In this document: piece after piece, positions 24,105-36,404 of the stretch
Layout of the letters: every line of letters starts with the position of its first letter
Position numbering within the stretch: position 1 is the stretch's first letter
NCBI GenBank assembly: GCA_016858145.1
Contig: JAEHOE010000102.1
Coordinates: 248,001-312,000 of the forward strand
Reading direction: 5' to 3'
Length of the DNA stretch: 64,000 nucleotides
Origin: Edaphochlamys debaryana
Taxonomy: Eukaryota > Chlorophyta > Chlorophyceae > Chlamydomonadales
Position numbers and translations under genes: made by a program
The notes under the pieces: model-generated
What the model was told of the DNA's origin: nothing
Database searches by the model: none
The model's input: only the letters and a program-made list of their open reading frames with translations

Positions 24105-27100
24105 TCACAGCCGACGGATGGTGAAGAGCCGCGCCCGCCCGCACCCACTCCAGATGGTGGGGTGCAGCTCGATCGCGGACGCCTCGATTGCCTCCACCTG
24201 CCAGCCCTGCCCGGGGCAGAACACGGACCGCATGCCGGCCTCTGTGTAGCGCCTGTGTGGGGTCCGGGACAGGCGGCGGGAGGGAGGGCGGAGGCCGTGT
24301 GGGAATGAGGGATGAGCGCCGGTAAAACATCACGCGGGCGCAGGTCCTTGTCGAACAGCTTCGAGGCTATGGGCTTGAGGCTTTCAGCCCCGTGTTCCCT
24401 GCAGAAACGCGCTTGTTGCGAGGGCAGCCTGCCCCTGGCGGATGCAGTGACAACATGACCAGGCAGCCCAACCAGCCCTCCCGACCGCCCCGCCAACCCG
24501 CACTTAAGCCACCCCGGTATGGCCCCTGCCGAGCCCCCCCACGGCCCCGCCCCCTTCCCGCATCCTCACCGCGGGCCCCCGGGCTGCGCCTCGTCCTCGC
24601 TCATGCAGTTCACGTACACCACGCCCCCCGGCCTGACCAGGCGGTGCAGGTTGGAAACGTACAGCGCGCGCGATTCGTCCCTGGGCGGGTGGTGCACAGG
24701 GGGGCAGCAAGGGGTGCATCCGGTTACGGCGAGACCGCGACTGCCACAGGACAGACCCGCGTGCCCGCAACCGCCGTACATGCGTGCGTGCCGTGCACGG
24801 TGTGCAAGGTGTGCACGGTGTGCTAGGGCCTTCCAGGAAGGAGCAGGGAGAGCGCGTTAGGAGCGTCCCCAGGCGAGGGTGCCCCACGTTTCCCCCCCCA
24901 CTCCACACGGGGCGCCTCAACGAGCCCCGGCCCCAAACACCGCCGCCGCCCAGGGCCCCACCCGAAGCAGTGGAAGGTGGACGAGTCCAGCACCACGTCG
25001 AAGGCGTGGGCCCGCTGCAGCGCCGGCGGCAGCTTGGCGGGGTCCTGCTCCGTAAGGTCGGCCACCTAGGGGGGGCGTGGGGCGGAGAGAGGGTGTGAGC
25101 GGGCGGTGGCGGTGGGGGTGGAGGGGAGGCGCGGAGCGTGCGCACGCCGGGAAGCTAGGCGCGCGCTGTGAGCGGCATCCCTTGATCGCGCGGCGGAGGC
25201 AAGCGTCCCAACCTTACCTGGCACCTGACTCCCGCCACCCAAGCCTCTACACCACTTTTCACACCACTTCCAAAGGCCTGCGCATGTTTTAGCACCTAAC
25301 CCTTGAAAACTCTTCGCAACTTGCCGCTGCTGGCTACCCTTCTGCGTTAGCCCTTGGGAATCGGCGTTTAGCCTCGCCTGCACAGCCGGACTTGCCGCGC
25401 CCTTCTGGGACCTCCAAACCCGGTCGTCACCTCGAGCAGCCCCATTGGCCCAAGCCTAACCACCGCATGCCCACCCACCCGCATTCCCACCGACGCCTCC
25501 ACGTACCTGGCCGCCCAGGTACCGCCTGCTTGCTTTCCGCTCTCCTCACCCCTGCATCCCTGACCGCACTTGCCCACACGCATGCCCATCCCCGCACTCA
25601 CCACGAAGTCCACCTTGCCCCGCATGCCCCTCAGCCCCGCCTTGGCGTGCGCGAACTCAAAGCAGCGAGGCACCTGGGGTGAAGCGGGGCGTGACATTGA
25701 GCGCAGGCAGGGGACAGGCGAGCATCAATAGGAGATGCCAGTCCGGAGCAGTAAGTGAAGCCCCGTGGGCTGGTGTCGAGAGACCGCGTGCACGCAAGTA
25801 CCCGCTCGACTCCAGGTACCAGGCGCGCCGTGCCGCGGTGCACAACCATAGCCGCCTCCGTAAATACCCTTTGATCCGCCCTACCTAGGTGCCCACCAAT
25901 CGCGCTGTCGCGCTCCTCTCCGCTCGCCCTCCCCTGGACCCTTGCGTTCTTGCGCACACTCCCTCCCCCGCTTTCCCCCCCCCCCCTCACCACGTCCACC
26001 GCCGTCACCTCCGCCGCGGGGCAGGCCTTGGCCACGTAGAGCGCATTGTCGCCGATGCCGCAGCCGGCGTCCAGCACACGGCCGGAGAAGCCGCGGCGAA
26101 GGACCAGCTCGCGAACGAACTTCTGGGGCCTGAGGGAGGGGGGCATGGGGAGCATGGGGAGGGGCCGGAACGACATACGACATGCAATTGCGGCGTGCGC
26201 CCACGCCACCTACACCCTCCGACACCCTGCTAGCACCAGCTGCTAGCACCGCGGGAGAGGGTAGCCCTCACCTGTGGATCTCCCACGGCGCCAGGCCGGT
26301 GCCCGCCACGGCTTGGATCACCTGCGCAAGGAGGGGCGCACGTGTGCTGCTGCTCAGCCCTCCGCCTAGTCGCGTCTCACTGGCAGCCAGCATCGACTGC
26401 TTGTATTGACATGACTTTAAGCCCCGATTGCCTTCTGCAGACCAAGGGGCCCGCTAGTGCCCCCAAAGCGCCTCTGCTGCCCCTTCATCTTTTGCTCTGA
26501 GTCCTTCACGTCAAGGGAGGGTCAAGGTAATGACATCCGCCGGGAGCCGGCACAACGCCAGCAGTGGCATAACCGCATGCCCGCCTCCTGACTGCCCTGG
26601 GTGGTGGCCCTCCGCCAGGCCTCCTGCCACCCTGCCTCAGGGCACCCTTCCCCGCCCTGCCTGGCTGGAAACCCTGTTTGCGATTGCCTCCAGCCGCTAC
26701 GCCGGCCCCTGAGCACCGCAGAGCAGGCAAGGGTGTACACACCTGCTCGTTGGGCTGGGCTGGGTCTTCCTTCTGACGCACAAGGCCCGAAGCTGCACGC
26801 AACAGAGAGCAGGACTGATCAGGCGGACCGGCCGAACGACAAGGGGGAAGGGGCAGGCTCGGCCAGGCCGGGAGGTCGGGGCCCTGCGCCAGGTGGACCG
26901 TGCACCGCCGAGACCCAGGCCTTTCGTCTCCTCACCGAAGATAGCAATGACGCCATCAATCGACTGCAAGCGTTGATGCAACCCGACGGCGTCTAACGAG
27001 CCCGCCTCGGCTCTCTTCTTCATGCAGGCGCATCCGACGGCCCCGCAAGGCAGAGCCGCACAGACGCTTGAGATGTCGCCTTCAAGTGGGAAACTGACTG

Positions 27101-27197
27101 TGGCAGCCAGGTCTCGGTCCACAGGGAGCGGAGGAGCTCCAGGCGCGGCCATGCTCGAGCCTCGAGCGGTACCGGTCATAGGCAACAGAACAACCAT
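24105..27197 (-). CDS. Class I SAM-dependent methyltransferase, paralogue MT-B
   Basis: Exons (minus): 27197-26936, 26792-26743, 26321-26272, 26129-25991, 25673-25602, 25065-24962, 24680-24570, 24252-24105; about 311 residues. It has the same fold markers as its paralogues: AGTGLAPWEIHRPQK, VLDAGCGIGDNAL, VTAVDV, FDVVLDSSTFHCFG, GGVVYVNCMSEDE and the C-terminal FTIRRL. The N-terminal exon contains FPLEGDISS and LQSIDGV, matching MT-D. Exon 2 (SGLVRQKEDPAQPNEQ) is separated from exon 1 by an intron that MT-A and MT-C lack. The intron after WEIHR is nearly identical to that of MT-D, which lies 18 kb away on the opposite strand. The last exon is the most divergent of the four copies. Substrate unknown. 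Confidence 0.85.
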
Positions 27198-29526
27198 GCA
27201 GCCGCTGTTGCTTGTGACCTTTGATGCTGCGCGCGCGAAGTGCCCGCCTGGAGGCTAGCCTGCAGGGCGCCCACTACGTCCGACCGGCAAAGCCTCTGAC
27301 AGGCGCCCTACCAGTCTGCTAGCAGTCTCTTCAGTATAACAGAAGCTGAGGCTGCCCGTTGCTTGCGCAAAGGAGCTCAACGAGAACTAGGGCCTCCGCG
27401 CTTCTGCGGCTCAGCAGCAAGAAACTGCTTTGTGAGGTGAACAGCGGCGCTGCAAATGTCGCTGAGCGCACAAGGCGTGTTTGTTGCGCGCGCTGGAGGC
27501 ACGGGCCGTGGCCACGGGGCCCGAACGACGCCGTCCGTACGCGGCAGTACTTTCGCCTCTCCGGTCCAGTTCTCTAGGGTTCTGTTGCCCCTTACAGCCC
27601 CTTACCTCCTAGCCGCGCAGTCCCTCCCCCGCGCTTTGTTGGCCAGGAGCGCTGCACGTCTCATAGAGGATAGGGGTATGAGCTGGGGCAGGGGTGGGGC
27701 TTGAGCAAGCAAGTTGAGGCTGTTGAGCTCGAGGCCGACTTGGGGTCGGCTGGACCAAGGCTCGCACATATGCCGTCGTCACATGTTCGGCAGCGTCACC
27801 CTGCTTGAGTATGGCTCGCATTAAGGCGGGGTGGTCGACTGCCGGCGGCGTGCCGCTGCGTGCTACTTGCTCAAGCCCACCGCACCGTGCACCCTTCGAC
27901 TGGTTGTGGGCTGGTTGTGGGCCACATCGGCGGCCACCACCGGACCGGCGTTACACACGTCATCGCAACGAAACCTGACAGCCCACAGCAAGCGGGCGAG
28001 GCCGGCAGCACTGAAACTGTGCGGCGCACGTAAACATTGCCTTTACCCTGCACTGACGGACCCCCGCTTGCCTTCCACTGGCTGTATTCGCACCTCACCC
28101 AGGTGACCCCCTCAGTCATACACACCTCCCTCGTATTTACATTGCCCCATGCGTTTACGGTAAGACAACAACCGAGATTAGATCCCCCAAGTGATGCGAG
28201 ACAGGACGTTGCGTGCTACGGTAGCCCCTCGGCCACCCCATCAAAGACTGACATTAGACCATGTTCTTGGAATTGGTAACGCAAGCTGCCAACCCCAGCT
28301 TTACGAACGCAGACTATGTACACCGGCGAAAGACAGAGGACGCCGGGCCGACCACCACGTTCCTCCAGCACCATCGGCTTGATTGATTGACCAAGGGCGA
28401 AACAGCGCCCCCCCTCTCCCTGGGCGTCGCGCGTGCCGGTACTCAGGAAACCCCACCCGACCGCCCACAGCATTGATAGGAGGAGTGCAGTGCTCTCCGG
28501 GTACTAACATAACAACATTTACCGCAGTTAAAGTCTACGTATGCGAGACAAGGAAGCCCCACAATTGCAGCACCTTTCGGGTTTGCATACATACCCCGGG
28601 CGCGCAGATCGCTGGCCGTTTGGCGACCCCTTCCCGCCAGTGCGCGGATAGGGCCTCCCCTTCAAGGCGCAGTGTCTGCGCGCTCACTTGAACCCGAACA
28701 CCACCACCGCCATTCCCCCTCACAGTGCTTGGCCGCCGGGCACGGACACGAGCTCCGGCCCCACCATCACAGGTACAGCGCATTCTCATTACCAGCAGCA
28801 ACGTTTGACCCCTATCAGTACTAGACTTGGACTGATAAAGCTCCGAGCATTCACCCGCTCTTAACACCGTTAGGCTCCCCAGCCACCAGCTGCTGCTTGC
28901 CCTCAGATCTAAGGCTCCGAGCATGGCCGCTCTTGACATCGCTAGGTAGGCTCCCGCGCCAGCTTCTGCTCACCGCCAGCCAGCCGCGTCCTGCAGCCGC
29001 TGTATGTGGCCGCCGCAGCAGGCAGCAGCAGCCCCGGCGGCGGCGGACCCAGCCTGCGCAGTGCCTGCCGCTCAGCGGACGGCGCACAGCCGCTCGCCAA
29101 AACGTGGTCGTGGGAGGCTCCTTAAGGACACAGCTGAGACCCACACCTCGCAAAGACAAGCATTACGGGATGCCCATCCCGGTAAGGGGCTGAGCCGTTT
29201 CACAGGGCTCAGCCCCAGAAAACGTCCAGCAGAACAATACTACCTCGGGAAAGACACAGAACTCCGGGCGCAGATGCCCCTACCGACCACACCCGTACTC
29301 GCATGAGTCATTTGTAGTGGCTTCAGATCTGATGGCTCCTTACGCCTGCAACTGCCGGTCGCTAACTCAACGCGCCAGGGCCCCGCACGTGGTGTGTGCG
29401 TGGCGCGCGGTCCAGGCCTTGGCTTCCCATGCCTTGAGCTCGTGGCCCTGCGCCCTCTTCCCAGCCACCTCCAGCGCCCGGTGATGGGCGGAATGAACCG
29501 AAGCGGCTGCCCCGGAGCACGTGACA
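27198..29526. other. Intergenic between MT-C and MT-B
   Basis: MT-B promoter region and distal 3' flank of MT-C. A perfect 11-bp stem with a 9-nt loop lies at 29186-29216. A CTGGTTGTGGG duplication lies near 27899-27920. No gene supported. Confidence 0.45.
29186..29216. repeat. Short perfect hairpin
   Basis: Arms GGGGCTGAGCC (29186-29196) and GGCTCAGCCCC (29206-29216) with a 9-nt loop. Function unknown. Confidence 0.7.
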
Positions 29527-29692
29527 CGGTGGTCCGGGTCCATGTGGGTCGTCCGGCCGGTGTCCGGACCCATGTGGGTCGGTCCGGCCCAGTCCGGTCC
29601 CATGTGGGTCGTCCGGCCGGTGTCCGGACCCATGTGGGTCAGTCCGGCCCAGTCCAGGACCTATCTGGACCGGTTCGGACGGCCCCGAGGCC
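29527..29692. repeat. Minisatellite directly 3' of MT-C
   Basis: Four to five units of about 32-38 bp built on CCCATGTGGGTCGGTCCGG (plus strand), abutting the MT-C stop codon. In sense orientation the first bases after the stop (GGCC..CGGGGCCGTCCG-like) match those after MT-B and MT-D. Confidence 0.9.
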
Positions 29693-32526
29693 TCACAACC
29701 GGCGGATGGTGTAGAGCCGCGCCCTGCCCCGCCCCGCCCAGAAGGTCGGGTGCAGCTCCACGACGCTATCCTCCACGGCCTCCACCTCCCAGCCGGTGAA
29801 GGGGTTGAAGGCGGCCTTGATGTCCGCCACGGGCACGCGCCTGCCGTGGCCAGAGCGGGCGGTTGCAAGGGGGTTGCCGGTACGGTTGAGATGCGTCAGC
29901 AAGCAATACAGTCTCAGGGCCTCCGCCTGCCTCGCAGGTGAGGCCCAGCTGTTGGGCCGAGCCGGGCGCCGGTCCGACTCGAGCCCGGGCCAGGGGCCAG
30001 GGGCCATCGGGGCCCCTTCGGGGCTCCAAAAGCCGCGGAGGGCCCCTGCCAACGCAGCGGTCACCGGCCCGACCCGAGCCGCCAGGCTCACTAGCTGGCC
30101 CCGTTCCTGCCCAAGGCTCCGCCTGCAAGCGCCGAGGCGCCTGCCAAGCCCAACACGACCCCGCCCCCGCCCAACATCCTCACCCTGGCCCCCCCGGCCG
30201 CGTCTCGTCCTCGCTCATGCAGTTCATGTACACCACACCCCCCGGCCGGACCAGGCGGCGCAGGGTGGACTGGTACCCTGACCGGGCCTCATCGCTGCCC
30301 AGGGGGCAAGGGACGGACACGGGGAACGGGAGGGGGCGGAGATGAGCGTTACATTAGTGTAAGGGACTGGAGTCCATTGACCGGCATGCAAATGCTCGGG
30401 ACGGTCACAGCCGGCGCAGCCGCTGGGACCACTCCAGCGCTGCTACAGCCCGTCCGCATGCATGCCTTGCGGCCCCTCAGCAACAAGCTGTTCCTTGACG
30501 CCTGTGGCACCCACACCCGCACCAGCGTCCCCCGGTAGGGTGCCCACCCCCCTACGGGTGCCCACGTTCCCCCCCCCCCACCCCCACACACAGACACATG
30601 GGCGTTTTGGCGAGCCCCAACCCACACCACCGCCGCCCAGGGCCCCACCCGAAGCAGTGGAAGGTGGACGAGTCCAGCACCACGTCGAAAAAGTGGTCCC
30701 GCTGCAGCGCCGGCGGCAGCTTGGCGGGGTCCTGCTCCGTAAGGTCGGCCACCTAGGGGAGGGGGCGTTGGCGGGCAGGCGGGCACGTTGTCGGGGCTCG
30801 CGAGTGGCTCGCCTCTTCTCCCATCCCTCAACTGCTCGGTCGTCGTTGGCCATGGGGCGTCAGCCTTTCCGACCTTTACAACTGGACTACTGCGCCCAGC
30901 GCCCCCTCGAAGCCCACTCTGCGCGGACAGAGAGCCCCCACCTGACCGCTGACCTGCTGCCCCTGCTCCTTCTTGGTTTCTTCTGACCCTCTCTTGATAT
31001 TCACCCCCGGGCTCCCTAGCCCCAACTCACCACGAAGTCCACCTTGCCCCGCATGTTGCGAATGCCCGCCTTTGCGTGCGCGAACTCCAGGCAGCGAGGC
31101 ACCTAGGGTGAAGTGGGTACATGCCGCAGGGAGGGTACAGCGTGGGAAGCGTGGCAGTCGTCAACGGCTCCAGGTGTGAGCCGGGGAGCTATGGGCGCTG
31201 GGAGGTCGCCGACTCACCAGGTTGCACCGCTCGCCCCGCCTGGCTTCTCGCCGCGTCCCCAGCCCCCTTCCTTCCAGCCACCAGGCTTGGCATGCCGTTT
31301 GGCCAAGTAAGCCTCCCACGCCCTTCTCCTCCCCTACCTCCCTCCCCCCCCCTCCCCTCACCACGTCCACCGCCGTCACCTCCGCTGCGGGGCAGGCCTT
31401 GGCCACGTAGAGCGCATTGTCACCGATGCCGCAGCCGGCGTCCAGCACACGGCCGGAGAAGCCGCGGCGAAGGACCAGCTCGCGAATGAACTTCTGGGGC
31501 CTGAGGGTGCGGGGAGGGGGAGCAATGAAGGGGTCTGGCAGCTCCTCCAGAGGAAAAAGCAAGCGGTTGCGACGAGCACGCTAACCACCGTTCACCCCGT
31601 TGAGCCCGCCCCTGAACCCCTCAAGTAGCGGCACGCCCCAAAGGACGGCAGCCCTCACCTGTGGATCTCCCAGGGCGCCAGGCCGGTGCCCGCCACTCGA
31701 GCCAGGACCTGCAGGCGCCAACCGGTGGGGCGCATCAGCACAGGGCAGCAGAGGGCGACAGATGGCTGGCGGCAGACGGCTCTTCGCGGACTGTGCCTGC
31801 CTCGACGGCCGGTGCCCGTTTGCTCCTCAACTGTTGAGGCAGAGACGACCGGAGCCCCCCGGCTGCGCAGCACCCCAGCTCCAGAGCGTGGCTCTGCCAT
31901 CGGATCCGTCTACCGATGCCCTTGGCGCCGCCCCTTGGCATGAGGTCTGTCTGAGTCTCACGGTCCGCCCACCAGCACCTTCTTGCAGGCCCTGACCACC
32001 GACCCACCCCCTGATGCGGGGCTCTTTGCCCCGCTCTGTGAAGCACCCCGCCTCCGGGTACCGCCGTGACAAGCCCCCCCCCCCCGCCGCGGCCCCCGCC
32101 CTTCCTGCCCGTCCCCGCTAACCCCGCCCCCCAGCTCCGACAACACAACCCCGCCCCACCTCGGCCCCTGCTTACTCCGTCTCCAGCCCCTGGCCCCACC
32201 TCGGCCCGCGGCACGCCGTTGCAGTGGTGCTTCTCAGAGCCAATGAACCGATGGACAGCGTCCACCGAGAGAAGGTCCAGGTCCTCGGGTTCCTGCTCGA
32301 GGTCAAAGTCGAGAGACTCCTCGCCTATGCTGCCGTACGCTGAATGATGGTAAGCCTCTGAGTCCCCATCCACAGAGGTGGGGTGGCTGCGGAGCCCTCG
32401 CGCGGCGGTGAGGAGGTGGAGGTCCTTGAGGCTGAGGCCATTGCCATTGGAGGGAGCCGAGTCGCTGCCGCTGGGCGTGCTAGGCTGCGGCTCGGGGTCT
32501 GCCGGAGGCTCCGGGCTGGTCGCCAT
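29693..32526 (-). CDS. Class I SAM-dependent methyltransferase, paralogue MT-C
   Basis: Exons (minus): 32526-32200, 31708-31659, 31500-31362, 31102-31031, 30752-30649, 30294-30184, 29840-29693; about 316 residues. The ATG at 32526 opens a long exon of 109 residues. It begins MATSPEPPADPEPQ and is rich in Ser/Glu/Asp, ending in the SVDAVHRFIG motif shared with MT-A. The core is LARVAGTGLAPWEIHRPQK, VLDAGCGIGDNAL, VTAVDV, FDVVLDSSTFHCFG, RPGGVVYMNCMSEDE and YTIRRL. Exon 4 and its flanking intron sequence match MT-A, whereas exon 5 and its flank match MT-B; this looks like a conversion mosaic. It is divergently arranged with the ITPase gene, with only 480 bp between the two start codons. Confidence 0.87.
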
Positions 32527-33006
32527 GTGCGCGCTTGGCGGGGCCAGGGGCCGGTCGCAGGGGCACGGCCGGGCACCACCCTCTACGGGGAGCGGGAGGG
32601 GCGGGATGTTGTGTGGTCTCGCCGCCCGAGTCGCCGGCGCCAGCCTCGCAGATGCTTTGACCGCGTATCCTAGGAGTTAAGGTCTACGGTCCACTGCTGA
32701 AGCAGCTTTCAAGGGCGGGTGCGACGTCTGAGGAGACCTGGTGGGCATGTTGCCCGTTCTGCCCAGCTTGGTTGATTATGCGAACAAATTGACTGTATGC
32801 GTATCTTGGCTAGTTGCCTGTGTAAAGGGCTGCCGCGTCTCTCCATATCCCAGAGCAGACATCTTGCGCAGCGCATCATGCATTGGTCCGCCCGCCCGCG
32901 CGCGCCTGCCGACTGCCTGCCAACGCGGATGCTCAAGCCGTTGCTTAGAAGCACGTGTATCCGTGCCCGGTCTTCCCGGCCCGGTCTTCGATCGACGACG
33001 CGCGCC
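32527..33006. promoter_or_regulatory. Divergent intergenic region, MT-C / ITPase
   Basis: The two start codons face away from each other across this interval, so it should hold both promoters. I see no clear TATA box for either. Confidence 0.5.
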
Positions 33007-36000
33007 ATGGCCACCCCCAGCAAGATAGCGTTCGCCACCGGCAACAAGAAGAAGCTGGAGGAGGTGGGAGGTCTGGCCAGCGGCGGCCGAACCCGCCGAG
33101 TCAAGCCCTGGCGCTGGTGCCAGTGCACGTGCAGTCGAGGGCGGGGCACGGCTGCGCCCTCCTGTGCCCGACCTCCTTCACCCTGCGCCCTTACTCATCC
33201 CCGATCGCGCCTCCGTGTTGCAGGTGACTGCTATCCTGGCCTCGGGTGCAGCCCTGCCCTTCGAGGTGGGTCAGGGCTACCAGCCTTACCAGCCTGCTCC
33301 TGCGGGGCGAGCCCGGGGGAGGGCAGGGCAGCCAGCGGAACGCTATCCGGGGGCGCCCAGCAGTCTGCGAGCAAGGGAGCTATCACACCAAGGGGTCAAG
33401 CGCATGATTTGGGACAGACCGCTGACTCCTCTAGGCCATGGACTGCGGCGGCGCGGGCACGAGAGCCGACAGCATGCCTTCCCCGCCCCTGCCTGCCTCA
33501 GGCCCTGTGCTTGCGGCCTTCAACAACGCCTGCGCTATCCATACTCCACACGAAGCGTGAAGGCCTCTAAACACCAAACACTGCTTAAACCCTCCGCGCC
33601 CCCCCCCTGCCAGGTGGTGGCAGCCAAGCTAGACCTCCCGGAGCTGCAGGTGGGGGCCGGCGGATGCATGTGCGGGGTGGGGGATGGGATGCAGGCTTGC
33701 TTGTGTTGGGGGCTGATCCAGGCGTTTGCCAGGAGCAGGCGTGGTGCGACCAATGCTGCTTGCGTGTGCCTCAGAGGCTGCGTGTGGGCTTCTTGGGCTG
33801 TTCATCAAATGCGCTCGAGGAGCTATCCCGGGGTGTTCACCGAGCATCCATTTGCTCTCCATGTGTGGGGCCAGGCGCCCTTGACTGCGGAGATTGCGGC
33901 ACTCCTCTCCCAGCTTCTAGCGCGTCTCCGCCATGCTTCTCCTGTGCTACCCGAGAGGACCCCCTTTCAATTCTGCTGTTCGTGTTCCTCACGCATGCCC
34001 GTATTGTGTTGCCGTACGCAGGGCGAGCCCGACGAGATCTCGAAGGAGAAGTGCCGTATCGCCGCTAAGCTGGTGGGGGAGCGCGGGGGGGAGGGAGGGG
34101 CGTGGGGAGGAAGAGGTAGGAGGAAGGGGCCAGGGGTCAGGGCATAGCTGCACGGAGGGGGCAAGGAGGAGGAGCGTTCGTGACGGGATTAGCAGGGGAG
34201 AGCGGGAGGGAGGGGGAGGGAGGCAGCGCGGTCAAGCGGTGAGACCAGCAAGTAAGCAAGGGCGCGCAAGCCAGGCGAGGAAGGACTTGCCGCAGGCTTG
34301 GAGGCTTTATGGTGAGGTGCGGAACCCAAGCAGCTGATGGCCGCCTTGCCTGCGGCGATGGAGGAGGGTTGCTGCTAGGACGAGGGGCTGGAGGGGTCAG
34401 CACCGCAGCCCCCCGGCCCACACCCCACACCATTGCCCCCCATCCCCACCCGCGCAGGTGGGCGGCGCGGTCATGGTGGAGGACACTTCCCTGTGCTTCA
34501 ACGCCCTCAAGGGCCTGCCAGGTGGGGCCGGGCAGCTCTGAATCCTTGGGTCAGCTGTTCCAGCGGTAGTGGAACCGGGGTCAGCTGTTCCAGGTGCTCG
34601 TGGTTAGGACGGTCGCGCGAGCGCGGGCCATAGCCCGTAGGCGGCATTGGCGCTCAAGGCGTCAAGGGCGTGCAAGGTGGGATGCAGGGCCGTGACGCGT
34701 GACGCGAACTAGTGTTGGTGTCCAGGAGTCCGCGTCTGTAGTCCGGAGTCCGGAGCGTTTTGCATCGGTTGGGGGTTTTCAGGGGCTGCCAGGGTGGAGG
34801 TGGTGGCAGGAGGGGATTGAGAGCTCGCCCCTCACGCCCCTCACACCCTTCGCACCCCTGACGCCCCACCGCGCCCCGCCCACGACGCTCCGCCCCCCAG
34901 GCCCCTACATCAAGTGGTTTCTGGAGAAGCTGGGGCACGACGGCCTCAACCGCATGCTGGGTGGGCGGGGCGGTTGGCGCGGAGCGGTTGGGGCGGGGCG
35001 GTTGGGGCGAAGCGGTTGGGGCGGGGCGGTTGGCGTGGGGCGGCCATGGTAGGCCTGTGGGGGCCTGTCGGAGGGGTGGTGAAGGCGCTCGGTCCTTGCG
35101 ACCCCCCTTTTCCCCTTGCAGCCGGGTTCGAGGACAAGACCGCCTATGCGCAGTGCATCTTTGCCTACACTCCAGGTGGGGCTTTGGCGGGCATTGGGGG
35201 GGCAGCCCTGGCTCCAGCCGGGGCCTCGGCGGTGGCTTTGGTGGTCCGCGGTGCGACGGAACCAGGGTCCTCGCCAACCTGTCCTGCGAGATGGGGACCG
35301 CACACCGGGTGGGCGCGCGCGGGGCCGTGGCCCAGTAGGGGCAGTGGGGTAGTCGTAAGCGAGGACACACGCCGCAGATGTGAGAGCACCCTCAGGCCTC
35401 GCTGAGGCTTTTTACCTCGCGTGCTGTGCTCGTGTGCTACCTTTTCACCTTCCGACCTTCCTAGGACATCCAGGTGACGCCGGCCGCCCATACTCTCCCG
35501 CTCCATCCAGACACCCCACTCCCACACGCTCCACCACCCCGATCTCTCCCACCTCTCGCGCCCTTACTCATCTTGACCCTCAGGGCCAGACACGGAGCCG
35601 ATCGTGTTCGTTGGGCGCACGCCCGGGCGCATCGTCCCCGCGCGAGGCCCGTCGGACTTCGGATGGGACCCCGTGTTCGAGCCTGAGGGTGAGGAGGGCC
35701 GGGGGAGGCGGGCAGGGGAGGTGCTTGTATCTTGCTATAAAGGACCAAAGCCCGACACAGGCCTGGCTGGGTTGCCAGGGTGGAGACCTAGGTTAAGAGA
35801 AGGCAGGGTGTGTGAGAAGGACAGCGGATACGGGGCAAAGGCGCCTGGTTCAGGACTTAAAGCAATGCTCTTCTTGGCGTGAGCACAGCGCTTGCCACAA
35901 GCTCGACGGAGCACGCTGTAGCTCCAACTCCAGTGCCTGTGCCCCGGCCAGATATGCCAGACACGACAAGGCCTTGCACCCCTCCGTGCGGCCTCGCCCT

Positions 36001-36404
36001 GCCCTCACGCGCTCGCACGCTCCCAGGGTTCAGCGCAGCGCACGGAGTGACGTACGCAGGAACGCCTCGACCCGCACCCAGCCCGCCTCTCCCTCTCTTT
36101 CACAGGCTTCAGCGAGACGTACGCCGAGATGGACAAGGACACCAAGAACAAGATCTCGCACCGGTGAGATCTGGATCTCGCGCGACCGCGTGGGCTGGAT
36201 GGGACCCGAGGGGCCCTTGGCTGTAAGCCCAGCGCTCGGCGGACAAACGCTTTGCTATCTACCGTGTCGTAGTGTTGTCACCTTCCGGACGCCCCACACC
36301 CCACCGCACCACGCCACGCCACGCCCCCCCGGCCCCGCGCCCCCAGGTACCGCTCTCTAGACCTCCTGCGCACCTACCTGCTGGAGCACGCGGCCAAGGC
36401 CTGA
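33007..36404 (+). CDS. ITPA: Inosine/xanthosine triphosphate pyrophosphatase (HAM1/ITPase family)
   Basis: House-cleaning nucleotide hydrolase that converts ITP, dITP and XTP to the monophosphate plus pyrophosphate, keeping deaminated purines out of nucleic acids; cytosolic in other eukaryotes. Ten exons: 33007-33063, 33224-33265, 33614-33649, 34022-34072, 34458-34521, 34901-34960, 35122-35175, 35584-35688, 36106-36163, 36347-36404. They join in phase to 194 residues, the typical length of the eukaryotic enzyme. Seen: the N-terminal nucleotide-binding [11 protein letters not shown], the GEPDEIS.EKC segment, [11 protein letters not shown] with the metal-binding acidic residue, [10 protein letters not shown], the FGWDPVFEP motif, and the C-terminal KISHR that contacts the base. 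No signal or transit peptide is obvious. All introns are GT-AG. Confidence 0.97.
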